Shown: in pieces, positions 1 through 29,869 of the stretch
Layout of the letters: every line of letters starts with the position of its first letter
Position numbering within the stretch: the stretch's first letter is position 1
Assembly: GCF_048564905.1 (NCBI RefSeq)
Contig: NC_132995.1
Location: 1,314,501-1,378,500, forward strand
Length of the DNA: 64,000 bases
Reading direction: 5' to 3'
DNA from: Vicugna pacos
Taxonomy: Eukaryota; Chordata; Mammalia; Artiodactyla; Camelidae
Notes under the pieces: model-generated
Database searches by the model: none
The model's input: only the letters and a program-made list of their open reading frames with translations
Told to the model about the DNA's origin: nothing
Program-made: the position numbers and the translations under genes

Positions 1-486
1 CAGCAGGTGACAGACGTGAGAACACGCAAGCTGGACATGCGGATCTGGGGGAACGCTGTAGATCACTGAGTGTAAAATGCTTCGAGTGGGAATTAACTCA
101 TTCATAGAACACATCACAAGTGAGAAAAAGAGAGCCCTGGATGGATCCCAGGAAATACAATGGTTTAATACATGCACGAAGACACAGACCCTCTGAAGAA
201 GGGCAGAAACTCACAGAAACCAGGAAAGGACCTCAAGTCAGACAGGTGGGCAGCCGTCTAATTCGGGGGGTGGGAGGAGGAGTAAAGGGAGCTTTGTGAG
301 GCCTGCTTAAGTCAGGTGATCATGGTGGAGGTCATTCTTTAGTTGTCAGTGGAGTGAAAGGGACGCGAGGGGGTGAGGACAGAGCAGTTACACAGGGTGC
401 ATCTGTGAGAGAAGAGAAGGAGCTCAGTGTGCATGCAGGGCAGGAAGTGCCCACGGGTGAAGAACCCAGATAAGTTATGAGGATAG
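1..486. other. Left edge, nothing identified
   Basis: Purine-rich unique-looking sequence. I see no gene, splice-bounded exon or nameable repeat. Confidence 0.4.
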
Positions 487-899
487 AAGGGCCTTAACAG
501 GGAGATGTCAAAGACCAAAAAATAGAGGTGAAAAAGAAAGACAGAGGTCCTATATGAGTTGCTGAGTATGGAATGTGTTCAACCATGAAGAGGAAGAATG
601 ATCCTGGAAGAGGAATGAGTGATTGATCCCCTCCTCCACTGAGGGTGTAACAAGTCTTGGCGAATTAGGGAATTTTACACACAAATCTTCCCTGGAGAAT
701 ACAACTCTGAACAATCTGCAGGTCACCCACAGCATATTTTTTTCTTAAGAAATATTTGTGGATACCAACGTAGGAGACTGCAGGCCTTCTACGCCTCCAG
801 GTAATTTAGACTTTCTATTCCAATATCAAGATAAATCATCAGAGAACCTTTGACTTTGGACTACCCAGTTTTGCCTGTTATCTCAAGCCATCTTTGGCA

Positions 900-3800
900 C
901 TGGAAAGTATGCAAAGAAATAGAAGATGTATAAAAGAACCAAAAGGAAGTCAAACAATTGAAAAATTCAAAAACCAAAATGAAAACTCACTGAGTGAGTT
1001 CAATAGTAGGTTATATATGAGACAGACAGGAATCAGTGAGCTCTGAGAGATCAATGGAAATTAATCAACATGAGCAACAGAGGGAAAACAGACTGGGAGG
1101 GGGAGGACAAAAAGATGGGAGCCTGAGGGTCCTGTGGAACAAGAACCAGAGAACACCATTCATGTTATTAGAACTCCTGAAAGAAATGGGCTGAAAAAAA
1201 AAAAACTTGAATAACTAAACAGTTCCTAAATTTGCCAAATGGCATACACACGATTCAAAAAGCTATGCAAACACCAAACAGAAAAGGCTTCCCAAATTTT
1301 ATGGCAGGTTACCTCACAATCAAACTTTAGAACTCTATATACAAAGAAAAAGCACTTTGAAAGGACTTGACAGAAAGGATGCATTCCAGATACAGAAATA
1401 ATAAGTCAAATGCCAGTAGACCTCTCACCTGAAACCATTGGAAGACAGAGGGAAATGACATGCTTTTCAAGTACCAAAACAAAAGAACTGCTGACCTTGA
1501 ATCCTATATCCCACAAAAATATCCTTTGGGACATAAAAACATTTTTAGTTGAAAGAAAATAAAATACATTTGCTACCAGAAAACCTAACCCAGAAAACAG
1601 ACTATAAATGTTGGTGGGTAAAATATTAAAAAGGAACTGTTAATGGAAGAAATCCAAGGATTTCAAGAAGGAAGAAAGAATAAAGTAACGAGTAAAAGTA
1701 GAAGTAAACAGACTGTGCCTCTTAAGAATTTTGTAAATACCGTTTGACAGCTGAAGCAAAAAAGAATATCATCCAGTATGGTGCTCGGTATAAGAGGAGG
1801 AAATACTTAAGAAAATTCTATTAAAGAATGGGGAATGTAAAGAAACCCAATGGAAGTAAGGTTTCTACGTGTCAAAGTGCCAAAATGCTGATACTAGGCT
1901 ATGGTAAGTTCTGTATGTACAACACAGCACCTAGAATAACCAATAAAATACAAGAGATATGCTAAAAAACATCACAGATGCATCAAATGGAATTCCAAAA
2001 ATTAAAGTAACCCACAAGAAGGCAAAACAAAGAGAATCTTACTTTCAAAACCAAAACCAAACAATAGGGCAGCAACAAACAGGGAACAAAAACATCATAA
2101 AATGGCAGACAAAAGCCCTAAAAGTATCAATAATTATTTTAAATTTAAATGGTCTAAATATACCAATTTAAAACAGAAATCAATAAAATGGATATAAGAA
2201 AATGAGCTAAGTAGATGCTATTCACAATATTCATATATTACATTACTTCAAATGTAACAATACAGATAAGGTTGAATATAAAATTATGGAAAAATATAAA
2301 CCATGCAAACATTAACCAAAAAATTCAACAGTGACTATATGAAAATCATATAAATACATGTCAAAGCAAAACAAAAAAATTACAGGAGCAAAAAGAAACC
2401 AAACATAATGACAAAAGGGTCAATACACCAAAAGGACATAGCAATCCAAAATGTGTATGCACCAAACAGCAGAGGTTTCAAATACAGGAAGAAAAAAAGT
2501 GACAGAACTTAAAAGAGAAATAGACAATTCTAGAATTAAACTGCAGGACTTCAACACCCTGTTCTCAGCTACAGACAGAAATACAAGACAAGAAATCAAC
2601 AGATACAGAAAATCTGAAAAACATTATCAACATCATCAGCATCGGGTCCACATTTATACAAACTCTACTAATGACAGTAGGATACACATTCTTTTGCAGC
2701 AGCCTTACAGAACATTCATCAAGATACACTACATCTTGGGTCATAAAACAAACCTCAACAAATTTAAATAGCCAAATCAAACATAAAACAAACTGGAAAT
2801 CAATGGGAAAAAAACATAAAATACTCCAAACACTGAGAAATTAAACAACATACTTCTAAATAGTTCATGGGTTAGACAGGCAGTCTCGAATAAAGGAATA
2901 TTTAGAACTGAATGAAATGTAATTAGAACATAAGACAAGATACTAAAACAGTGCTATGAGGGAAATTTACAGAACTTAATCTTATATTAATAAAGTAAAA
3001 AAAAACAAAACCCTCAAATCAATAAACTAAGCACTCGCCTCAAGAAACTGCAGAGGAAAATACTACCAAAGCAAGTAAAAGAAAAGATTAATAATAAAGA
3101 TCAGAACAAAAATCAGTGAAATTAGGAAAAGAAAGATACAGAGGAAAAAAATGATATAAAGTGCTAGTTCTTTGAAATGATAAAAATAAAATTGATAAAT
3201 GTCTAAGAAGATTCACCGAGATAAAACAGTTAACCCATTTCCAATATCAGGAATAAAACAGAGGCTATAAGTATAGATTCTGCTGTCATCGAAAGGATAA
3301 TAAAGGAATACTTGAAACATGAAAATTTAGATGAAATGGGACAATTCCTAGAAAAAGCTAAACTATAAAAACTTACCCAATATGTAATAGATACTCTGAG
3401 TAGTTCTATACACATTAAATAAAATAAATACATAATTAAAAAACATCCAGAAGAAAAATCTCCAGGACTAGATGGTTCACTGGGGATGCTACAGAACATT
3501 AAAATAACAAGACCAATGCTATACAACACAACAGTCTTCCAAATAACAGAATAACGCCTCCCAACATGTTAGGAGGCTGGACAATGACCACCGGGAAAAA
3601 AAAAAAAGAAAAGAAAGAAAACTACATATCACTGTCACTCATTAGAGGAAAACTTCCTCAACTAAATACTAGTATATTAATACTGTAATATGATGTATAA
3701 AAATAATTATACTCCATGACCAAGTGGGGCTTAGTCCAAGAATACAAGGCTGGTTCAACAGTCAAAACTCAAATAAACCTAACACCTTATATCAACAGGC

Positions 3801-4700
3801 GACAGACAAACAAACAAACACAGGATTCTATCAATTGATTATAAAAAAAAGCATTTGACAATATTCAACCCTCATTCACAATTACAAAAAAACTCAGCCA
3901 ATGAAGAATATGGGAAACTTTATAAACTCAAGAAAGCTCTACAAAGAAAACCTTACTATTAACACCATACTTAATGATGACAACCTGAATGTGTTTTCCC
4001 TAATAGCAGGAATCAGGCAAAAACATGTTTTCTCACTACTAGTATTCAGAATCATATTAGAAATCCTAGCTAGTGCAGTAAGACATGAAAAAGAAATAAC
4101 AGGTATACAAGTAGGAAGGAAGAAGTAAAGCTGTCTCTATCAGCTGATGATATTTCTATGTAGAAAATCCCAAGGACTCTATCAAAATAAACAGCTACAG
4201 TTCAGTAAGGTTGCATGGGAAAAAAATTATATTTCTGTACACTACCAAAGACTGGGAGGAAATTGAAAGGTTAAAAATCAATGCTATTTTCAATCACTCA
4301 AAAAAAAAACCTATATATAAATCTTATAAAACCTGTACAGGATTATTGAGACTTATAAAACAATAATGAAATAAATCAAGCCATATTAAATAAATGTAGA
4401 CATAATATATTCATGAATTGGAAGACTCAAAACAGCAAAGATGCTGACTCTCAACAAACTGATCTGCTAATGTAACTCAATTTCTAGCAAAATTCAGTCT
4501 TTTTTTTTGGTAAAAATAGACAAACTTATTCAAAATTTATATGGAAATTCAAAGTAACAAGGAGTGCTAAATCAATTTTAAATAAGAACAGAGAGGAATC
4601 ACTTTACCCTATTAAAAGACTGACCACATAGCTACAGCAGTCAGGTAGACCAGTAATAGTAGAGAAACAAGAGAAAGTCTGAGTATTAGGTGTTTAAAAT
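900..4700 (+). mobile_element. Old L1 LINE, 3'-incomplete (unit 1 copy)
   Basis: The A-rich sense strand carries L1 ORF1- and ORF2-like phrases: the AATGGTCTAAATATACCAATTT region at the ORF2 start, ATGTGTATGCACCAAACA, and the region ending CAAAATTTATATGGAAATTC. Reading frames are decayed. The same insertion occurs in unit 2, so it predates the duplication. The 3' UTR and poly(A) are not seen. Confidence 0.75.
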
Positions 4701-4734
4701 CATATGAAGAAAAGACTTGTCTTTTAAAAATCAA

Positions 4735-5299
4735 AGCCTAAATAGTCTTAACTGGTACAATAGAACGTGCCCATCCATATCTGGGTTTTCATCTCCTTAA
4801 ATATAAAGGAATTTGATTGCTCAAACCACTACTTCTCACAAAAATTAAGGTCCTTAAGAATAAAGACAATGCTTTAGAACAAAAAGGATATTCAATGAAA
4901 GTTTCCAGACCTGTCTAACTCTCTTTACACTGGACAGCAATGAATGTATATACAAGACACACAGAGTCTGGGTCTTGTACCAAGGAAACAAAATGCTCCT
5001 CCTGCCAAGTAAATTAAGGAACCATGACAAAGTGCCACAGCTTGGCAAGGAGTGTGAAAAACTTTTTTGTAGTTCATTTTCTATTCTGAGTCTCTCCCTT
5101 CTTAAAAAAAAAAGAAATTCCTGAGATAACAGTGCAGTGTAAACTAAGATGAAACACATAGCTGAAGGTTCTCCTAAGTGCATAATAAGCACTGGGTCTC
5201 TCTCCTAGATGGATTCTCAGATGTAGAGTAAGGCTCTAGGTTGGGTCAATCTCTAACAGGACTCTTTAGATGACAAATGACATCCTCCAACAGGCTTTC
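4735..5299 (-). other. ZNF805 3' UTR (proximal part)
   Basis: This non-coding stretch is colinear with 35870-36323 downstream of ZNF264; the two share phrases such as the GTCTTAACTGGT block. I see no canonical AATAAA on the minus strand here, so the transcript probably runs on into the adjoining old L1. Confidence 0.5.
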
Positions 5300-19699
<14,400 letters not shown>

Positions 19700-19702
<3 letters not shown>

Positions 19703-20520
19703 CATGGGACGCTGTGGAGAGAGCGGCCCGGAGACGCGGCGACAGAGGCGGGTCCCGCGGGCTCAGCCGACCGCCACTCCTCCTCTGCCCTGGGCGGGGT
19801 GACCGCTCACCGGGAGGCCCACGGCTCGCTCAAACGCGCGGAGGTGAGTGCTGACCTCCTCTCTGTTCATTTGCGGAGACCGGACTAGACACCTTCGCAG
19901 AACAGCTACCCCCTCCCCTCAGCTGGCGTGGACGGAACCGTAGCACACCAATGACGTCCAGCACCAGTGGGCCGGAAGTCCCGCCCCCCGCAGGAAATGC
20001 CCCGACCCGGGTCGTTATTGGCCCAGCGCCTGCCGCCGTCACGCGGTGCAAAGCCTTCTGGGTAACGTAGTTTTTCTCTACAAACAAGCAGCCGCGTGTC
20101 GCGTCCTAGAGCCGGTCTTCCTCCGTGTAAAACACTTAACCAGGCCTGGAGCCCAGCATCAGAGCCGCCTCTTCACCGTGGGCACAACTCGGGGGAGCGG
20201 AGGAGCAGGAGCGAGGCCGTCCATTCCACCCTGGGGGAAGCTGGGGCTCAGGAGACGGGGACATTCGCCCGGGGTCAGGCCTGGGGAAAGGCCGCGAAGC
20301 CCGGCCCTAGGCTCGCCTGGGGACTTCTCCGTGCGCCTGGCCTCCTAGATGCTTTTCTAGGGGCTACGGACAAGCGAGCAGTCAAAATAACCGCCAAAAG
20401 GAGGACGCCGGAAGTCTCCTTCCCACGCAGTGCGCATGCACGGACCCGGCTCTTATGGGCGTCTTTTGGCCCTGCGCCTACTTCGCATGATGCACTGACC
20501 TCTGAGTAATAGACTTAGCC
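19700..20520 (-). promoter_or_regulatory. ZNF805: ZNF805 CpG-rich promoter region
   Basis: GC- and CpG-rich DNA spans exon 1 and upstream. Visible sites include an ETS core CCGGAAGT (19972-19979), an inverted CCAAT box (ATTGG, 20017-20021), a TGACGTC CRE-like site near 19952, and a ZNF143/STAF-like element (20053-20071). The ETS, ATTGG and ZNF143-like elements occur in the same order upstream of ZNF264, which supports their function. No TATA box was seen. The start site is inferred, not observed. Confidence 0.7.
20053..20071 (-). promoter_or_regulatory. ZNF143/STAF-like (SBS2) site in ZNF805 promoter
   Basis: Read on the minus strand the site is ACTACGTTACCCAGAAGGC. This is close to the known ACTACAATTCCCAGAATGC motif bound by ZNF143/THAP11. 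It is conserved at the equivalent place in the ZNF264 promoter. Confidence 0.6.
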
Positions 20521-21416
20521 CGGAGCACCCTACAGCGGCTTTGTTATCCTCTGAGGTGCGGAGGCTGCAAGCAGGGGTGGCTTGGAGGGAAGCTGAGGAC
20601 TCCAATTTCAAGCGTGGTCAGTTTGAAATGTCTGCAAGACCACAAAGTGTCTGTTTTAAGGAAGGCACTTAACCTGTGTATGATCAGTGGGAAAGGGTTC
20701 GTTTCTGGATATGTACGTTTGGGAGTTGATAGCGTATACGATTATTTCAAGTCATGATACTGGATGAGACCAACAAAAGAAAGAGAATAGATGGGGAAAG
20801 GAATGGACAGGGGTGAACTCTGAACCAACTCAACATTGACTAGTTGCAGAAGAGAAACCAACAAAGTCATGTTAGGATTCCTAACATTCCTTCTAGAATT
20901 ATATTACTCAAAGTCTTAGAAGTCACCTCAATGTCCTTTTGTTTTCTTCTCATGACTTTGAAGGTGAGAGAATAAAATCTAGCTTCTAATGAGTTGAGAA
21001 TACATATGGTATGAAAATGGAAACATGGTGTGCAGAAAATGCCCTGATTTAATTTTAAAGGTGGAGAAAAGCATAGTGACAGGATGTTAATTGAGCCAAG
21101 GATTAAGCTGGAGTTAAATTTCCCATAAGGTACTGTTTATAAAAGGAGGTTATGGAGAAACGTGGCTCAGTTTGTGCACAAGGAACAATGTTAGCCATCA
21201 CTGGCAACAGTAATTTGCCCAAATTGGAAGATAAACGTAATTCTTCTTTTCACATGTGGTTGACCCTTACAGTTAAATGGTTTTGGGTTAGGTTGTAAAA
21301 CAGATATTAACGTTTTTATATTCTTTGTGTGATGGGAGGCAGAATGTCTGGAATCAGTGCAGGTGAGGAAAGCTATGTAGCCATTGGAGAAACTTTGAAA
21401 TTCCTACTGTAAAACA

Positions 21417-21935
21417 TCTCAGAGTTTTAATTGTTTAAACATATATCATTTGGTTGTCACTGTTGAGGCCCTAGTTGATTTTTCTATCCTTATCTACCTG
21501 CCCTAGATGGGCCCAGTGATATGTTTAACCAGCACCAGAAGTGAGTGATATTGCAGGATTTTTATATATGAACCAGTTAATTTATTAGGAGTTTCCAGGT
21601 GTTTGATAGAAATATTAACTCAAGAAAACTGATAGAGAGGGTGAAGCTAGAAAGCACAGAGGTGTGAGCACTGAAGGTGCAGGTGAAAAGCCATGCGTCA
21701 GTGCCTTGGAGCATTTCAGTGATGGGGCTGCAGCAGTTGGGGCTGCTGCTGTGAGAATGGAGTGGCTGGACTGTGTATATTCACTTCATGGTTCTGGTCA
21801 TGTAGGGATGTGGTTCTGTATCTGCTGGACATTTGACATTGAGGAAAAGGTACAGAATAACATGTTTGTAACATTAACAGGGCAAACTCCACAGTTCTTA
21901 GTCAGGAGACAGTGGTGAAAAAGATGCCTGCAAGG
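21417..21935 (-). repeat. Right arm of the large imperfect inverted repeat
   Basis: Partner of 18675-19173, with 2.2 kb between arms containing ZNF805 exon 1 and promoter. It lies just beyond the right edge of duplication unit 1. A short open frame inside (21664-21918) has no recognised similarity. Confidence 0.8.
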
Positions 21936-22049
21936 AGCAGAAAACATGTTTCAGCTCCCCACTGAGTTGTCTAGATGTTCATGCTGGTGCAGTCACCTTA
22001 CGAATGAAGGGGGAAGTTGCCGCATGAAAGTGCAACAGAAGGGTATGGG

Positions 22050-22210
22050 TGGGTATAGCTCAGCGATAAGTGTGTGTGTTTAGCATGCAGGAGGTCCTGG
22101 GTTCAATCCCCAGTACCCCATTAAAAGAATAATAATAAAAAAAAGAGTAAATAAGTAAAAATAAGAATAAATAAATAAACCTAACCACCTGCCCCCACCC
22201 CACAAAAATA
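22050..22210 (+). mobile_element. Vic-1-type tRNA-derived SINE
   Basis: The tRNA-like head has A-box-like TAGCTCAG and B-box GGTTCAATCCC, followed by CAGTACC and an A/T-rich tail. It sits immediately downstream of the AURKC poly(A) signal. Confidence 0.85.
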
Positions 22211-22275
22211 AAGATTCTACCCAGTCACACACCAACATTTACAACTCTAAAGACCCGGTACAGAATGATTCAGCT

Positions 22276-22281
22276 TTTATT
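22276..22281 (-). terminator. AURKC: AURKC polyadenylation signal AATAAA
   Basis: The plus strand reads TTTATT, so the minus strand has AATAAA 105 bp past the AURKC stop. This predicts a compact 3' UTR ending near 22255. A Vic-1 SINE starts right after it. Confidence 0.8.
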
Positions 22282-22385
22282 AACTAACATGATGCATCTT
22301 AAAAGAGAAGAAACAAAAGACAGATGAGAGACCAGAGCCAGGGGTGCTCCATGGGCAATCACAAAGGAATGGGGGTGGACAGGGC

Positions 22386-25349
<2,964 letters not shown>

Positions 25350-25541
25350 GAGAAGGAGAGATGGTGGTGAGGAGGACGCCTTCCTGAGTTCTGTGGAACT
25401 GGGTGTCCTGAAAAGGGGTGGCAGGAGGTCACACTCGGGCTGAGGCTCTTCCAACGCCGACCTGCTCCCACGGCAGCCGCGGGGCAGTGACTGGGCCGGC
25501 ACCGCCGGAAGGGACCCCCGCAGCTCACCAGCGAAGACACC

Positions 25542-25745
25542 CACTACTGAGTTGGGGACGATCCTAGGGTACGCGGGCCAGGCCTTTTATAGTGTGTACG
25601 TTAGCCCCATTGGCTGAGCGGGTAGTTCCTGGCTGACTTCCATTGGTTGAAATTTCTGAGGCTTAGGCAGCGTGCCCAATAGAAGAGACAGGAATGAGAG
25701 CTTCCACCCGTGGCTGGGGGGCGGGACTGAGGGCGCTAGGCCAAT
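25542..25745 (-). promoter_or_regulatory. AURKC: AURKC promoter: TATA box and four CCAAT boxes
   Basis: TATAAAA lies on the minus strand at 25591-25585, predicting a start near 25555-25560 and a 5' leader of about 200 nt. Upstream are CCAAT boxes at 25609-25613 and 25642-25646 (minus), and 25676-25680 and 25741-25745 (plus). The spacing of 33, 34 and 65 bp is near multiples of 33. NF-Y arrays with this spacing are known in G2/M gene promoters. The whole lies in GC-rich DNA reaching to about 26.2 kb. Confidence 0.7.
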
Positions 25746-26374
25746 GAGAGGCAGGGCACGGAGACCGGAAGGCGGAACCCCGGCGAAAACGCTGGAGCAG
25801 AGGGAACACGAGAAACCGGAAGGGGAGGCGGGGGGTGTGGAGGGCGTAGGATATACACGGCCTGCGTGAATGAACAGGTACATCCACCCGTGAGGGCGCG
25901 AGGCGTTCCTGAATCGAGTGACCCGACGCAGTATACACCCACCGCCGGAAGCTGCCGGGGTGCCCCGTGCAGTTGGCAAGCTCCAGAACCACGTGCACGC
26001 GCCCCTGGCCCCTGCGCGAACGGCGTGTACGACTCAGGCCACTGCCCGGGGCCTCCTCAGTCACTTACATACGTGAGGGTCACCGCGATGAAGCTCCTGA
26101 GATTTGTGCCTCTGGCTCCCAATAGCCCGTGCTTTTGGGCCCTGCCCCAACCCGCCGGCCTCCCCCAGCCCAGGACCGCCCCGGGCATCTGGCGGTGGGG
26201 GTGACGTGCACGGCTGCGACACCCTCCCCTCTCGTGCACACGTTCTGCATCCAGGGATTCAACCAACCTAGGTTGGACCCTGTAATCAGTTTGCAATGTT
26301 GAGTCTCAAATAGTAAAATCAGTCCACGTGTTTATTTGTTTGGCATATACAGAAATTCCAAAAACATTTAAAAT

Positions 26375-26438
26375 GGAATTCTTTGTTTTTTAATGGAAGT
26401 ACTGGGGATTGACCCCAGGACCTTATGCATGCTAATGA
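26375..26438 (-). mobile_element. Partial Vic-1-type SINE
   Basis: The antisense head fragment TACTGGGGATTGACCCCAGG corresponds to the B-box part only. It is truncated. Confidence 0.65.
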
Positions 26439-26999
26439 CGGCTTAAACCAGAGTCATGATGGGAGGTGGTTTATCACAAAGTACAAATAACAGAGTATCA
26501 GAGGATTAGTAATCAAAGAAAACGTGGATATGAGTGTTAACGGCCAATAAGATGGATGGATTAATTCTATCCATACCCCACACTGCCTCCTGCAGGTGCT
26601 GGACACATTCCTGAGGATGCCATGGTGCACCTGTTACAGAAATGCCTTACTCCGTGTACATGCTCAGGCAGACATGGCTGTCTTGCTGTAACAGAGCTTG
26701 GGCCAAGGGCCTCGAGCTGGGGACAGGGGCAGTGTGTGGACACTGCAGTAAAGGGTTAACTAAGCAGGCTTCCGTTACTCCGGTTACTCCAATACTACAC
26801 ATTCCAAAGAAAGGACTGACCCTGGATCAGCTCCAGGAAGACCGCCTCTGAGTCCTTGGAGTATCTTGCCTGGTAAGGGTGATTTTTATGCTTCTGTCTG
26901 TAGGTCCCACTGTATCATGACCAGATAACTTATGCTAACAGTGTGACCCACGGAGCAGGGTGGGTTTTGTATGCCTGAGGCAACGCTCTATCTTTGCCT
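26439..26999. other. Intergenic, nothing identified
   Basis: I see no coding sequence or nameable repeat between the AURKC upstream region and the LTR-like remnant at 27.0 kb. Confidence 0.4.
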
Positions 27000-27320
27000 T
27001 CTGATACATGGTCGGTCACTTAGGCACTGCATGCCTCAGTAAAGAAGTCTGTGGACCCTGAAGCTTGGGTGAGTGCCCCTTGTTGGTGACAACTGAATGT
27101 GCTGACACACATCTTTGCTGAAAATTTGAGTCCCCGTGCACAGGCGACACCGGCAGCTTGTGCTTGGTCTCTCCTGGCTGTTACCCTACGTGCCTTTCCC
27201 TTTGCTGATCTTGGTCTGTGTCCTTTTGCTGTAATAAAGCCATGAGTATCAGAGCTCCGGAGTCTATAGTGACTCAGAAGGGTTAAAATTTACAAACGTG
27301 GGGGTCACGGATGACCCTGG
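27000..27320 (+). mobile_element. LTR-like remnant
   Basis: TTTGCTGATCTTGGTCTGTG…TGCTGTAATAAAGCCATGAG resembles ERVL-type LTR 3' ends. No internal sequence was recognised. Confidence 0.4.
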
Positions 27321-29423
27321 CCAGGGTGGTGCAGAGGGTGAGAATCTAGCAAAGCAGTTCAGAAGGTAAGGAGGTCTGGGGAGTGGAGAAAAGTAGAGTG
27401 AGCAGTAATGGCGACGTACAATTATTACAAGCAGAGGAAAACCGTCCCACAGGGGCTCCTCAGTTAAAGGCAGAGGGAGGAAAGGAGTGAGATGTAGGGA
27501 AGAGAGTGGTGCCTGGCCCTCAGGGCAACGTGTGAGGACAAGTCAGAGAGGGTGAGGGACAGAACTTGCAGGTGACAAGTAGGCTTTAGGCAGCTGAGAT
27601 CACACACCAGGCACAGGTCGAGCAGACTCTACGGTGGGGAAAAGGGTGATGCTTGCTGAAGTGACTCCAGGTTTCAAGGAGAGACAGTGAGGAGAGCACA
27701 GTTCAAATGCGTGTGAAGATTTGTACCTAAAAGCAAGGACATGCAATGGAACCAGAAAGAGCAGTAACAAGCAGAGATGTTGAAAGATGCAGCAGCTACA
27801 CATAAAGGGGTGAGAGGTGACAAGGGTGTCCGTCAACTGGAAGGTGATCAAAAAAAAAAAAAACCAAATGTAGCGGGACTTGGCAGACAGCACAGAGAAA
27901 AAGGCACTTCTTCCTTCGAATCTGAAAAAGTTGGAGAAATGATATAGGGAGACTATGACATTGTGATTAACGAGCTTGTGGTTCCCAGTTAGTTGCACTT
28001 GGTCCAAGTGCTGGCTTTTGAGAAGGGCACCTGGAACAATCTTCATAAAAGCCAAACACCAGGGGGGATGAGCAGGATCTTACTAACACCACAGCCCCTC
28101 AGTACCTGCTTTCCACCTGCTCACCTGGACACAGTTCTGCTGTCCCTGGCTCTCCACACTGTTCCAACTTAAAAGATCACATCTGCCTGGGTGCACTCAC
28201 ACCGTTTTCCAGAAATGGCTGATCCGGTTTGCTAAATTCTCAGTATTTATCGTTCTAATGCTTTTGGTATTGTTTTAAAACACAGGACTTATTATGCTGA
28301 CATGAGGCCAACAGATCAGACTGCCATTGAAGAGACAGTTACTTAGAGTTCTGGGAGAGCGAGGGCCATGCCAGGCTTCACAGGGTCACGTGGGGAAGCA
28401 TCAGAGTCGAGTCTGAGGCAAAACAACGGAGGGGGGCAACGTGGGCAAAGGCTGGAAGTTTCGCTGGGAGGAACAGACAAGGTGAAGCAAGCAGGCTAAG
28501 CAGGCTTAGGATGAGCTAGTTTGGATAATTTCAGTGCAAGTCAGAGAGTAGGGACTGCCAGGGTATCCAGGGGAGGGTCCTGAAGTAAGAACTCGACAGA
28601 GGCAGTGGTTGAGGGCTCTGGGGGTCTGGAATGGTTGGTCTGCATGGGACAGGCACACTGCTGGGGAGTCCTGAGCCACCTGGAGGAATGAGCCAGCCCT
28701 AGGAGGAGCAGCAGCTCTAGGGACCAGAGGTCCCACCTGTTAGAACTTCAGAATAAACACACATGCTGTAACATGTGGATATCCAAAATAAAGTCACCCG
28801 GCAGGTAAGAACAAGGTCAGGAAGTACAAACAGGAAGTCAGACCACAGGGCCAACCACCCTGACATGGCTCTGAGGGAGGCGAAGCTGCCTGTGTACAAT
28901 TCAGCACAGACCATTTAATTGAGAGATGTGTAACAGACCTGTGAGCAAACAGATTACAGGCCTTTAACCCGCAAAACAAGGGCGAGGTCAATGAGCATTC
29001 CAGAGGCACTGCAGCATCCTGTGACGGGGACAGGAAAGGTGACCTGTGGGCCAGAGTGCGGGTCAAAGAGGGAGTGGCTCATACTCGCAGAGACCAGAGG
29101 TCCCCAGCATCATGTCTCTGGAGCGGACCCCCCAGCTGGAGCTGCCTGCTCACATGGATGCCTGACTGTGACCGAGCCTAGCCTGAAACAGTGCAGTCTT
29201 GAATTCAAGTTAGGTGCACAGAATACGCACATATTCCTTACTTCTCTCTCCACTGAAGACAGGCAGAGTATCCATAGCTGGAACAAAGAGATGAGAAACT
29301 GTTGACTTACGTGCTATATTAACACACAGCATGGATCTGGGCTTTACATCTTTATAAAGGGTCAACAGTGGGTATATCTGCAAGTCAGACCACTTGAAGC
29401 CATACATATTATATACACACATA

Positions 29424-29465
<42 letters not shown>

Positions 29466-29869
29466 TCTACTCATATATTATACGCATCCAGTACATACAC
29501 GTTTACACACATGTATGGCCCTAAGTGGTGTACACACACACATACACGCGTACGTCAGTATCAGGAGGGCAAGGTCCTTCTTACCAGACCTCCTCTGTAC
29601 TTTGTCATCATTGAATTAAGTTCCGGCTAGTTGGTTAAGTTCTACATTGGCTTAGTGAGTTTTGTATTTGGTTACAATGCCTTCACCTCAAAGTTATGAC
29701 TCTTAGTTTTTGTTGTAGGAAATTGTATTTGCTTAGTGTTCATTACAGAAATCTGAGTTAATCATTTAAGCCACTATGAAGACCTAACACAGCAGGCCTG
29801 AGATTGCTATTCTTTGAGCTTGCGAGGTGCACCCTGGGCTGAGGTCTGGGACCTTAGATTTTGGGAGAT
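27321..29869. other. Intergenic, microsatellite only
   Basis: Apart from the (TA)n/(CA)n tract at 29.4 kb I recognise no feature. Short open frames here look random. Confidence 0.4.
29404..29465. repeat. (TA)n/(CA)n microsatellite
   Basis: Alternating purine-pyrimidine ACACATATATATGTGT and a long (TA)n run flow into (CA)n. Confidence 0.9.

Noticed and set aside
21664-21918. 84-codon open frame in the right inverted-repeat arm
   Set aside because: The left arm does not preserve it and there is no recognised similarity.
29210-29464. Open frames made of Tyr-Ile-Tyr-Ile repeats
   Set aside because: They are translations of the (TA)n/(CA)n microsatellite.
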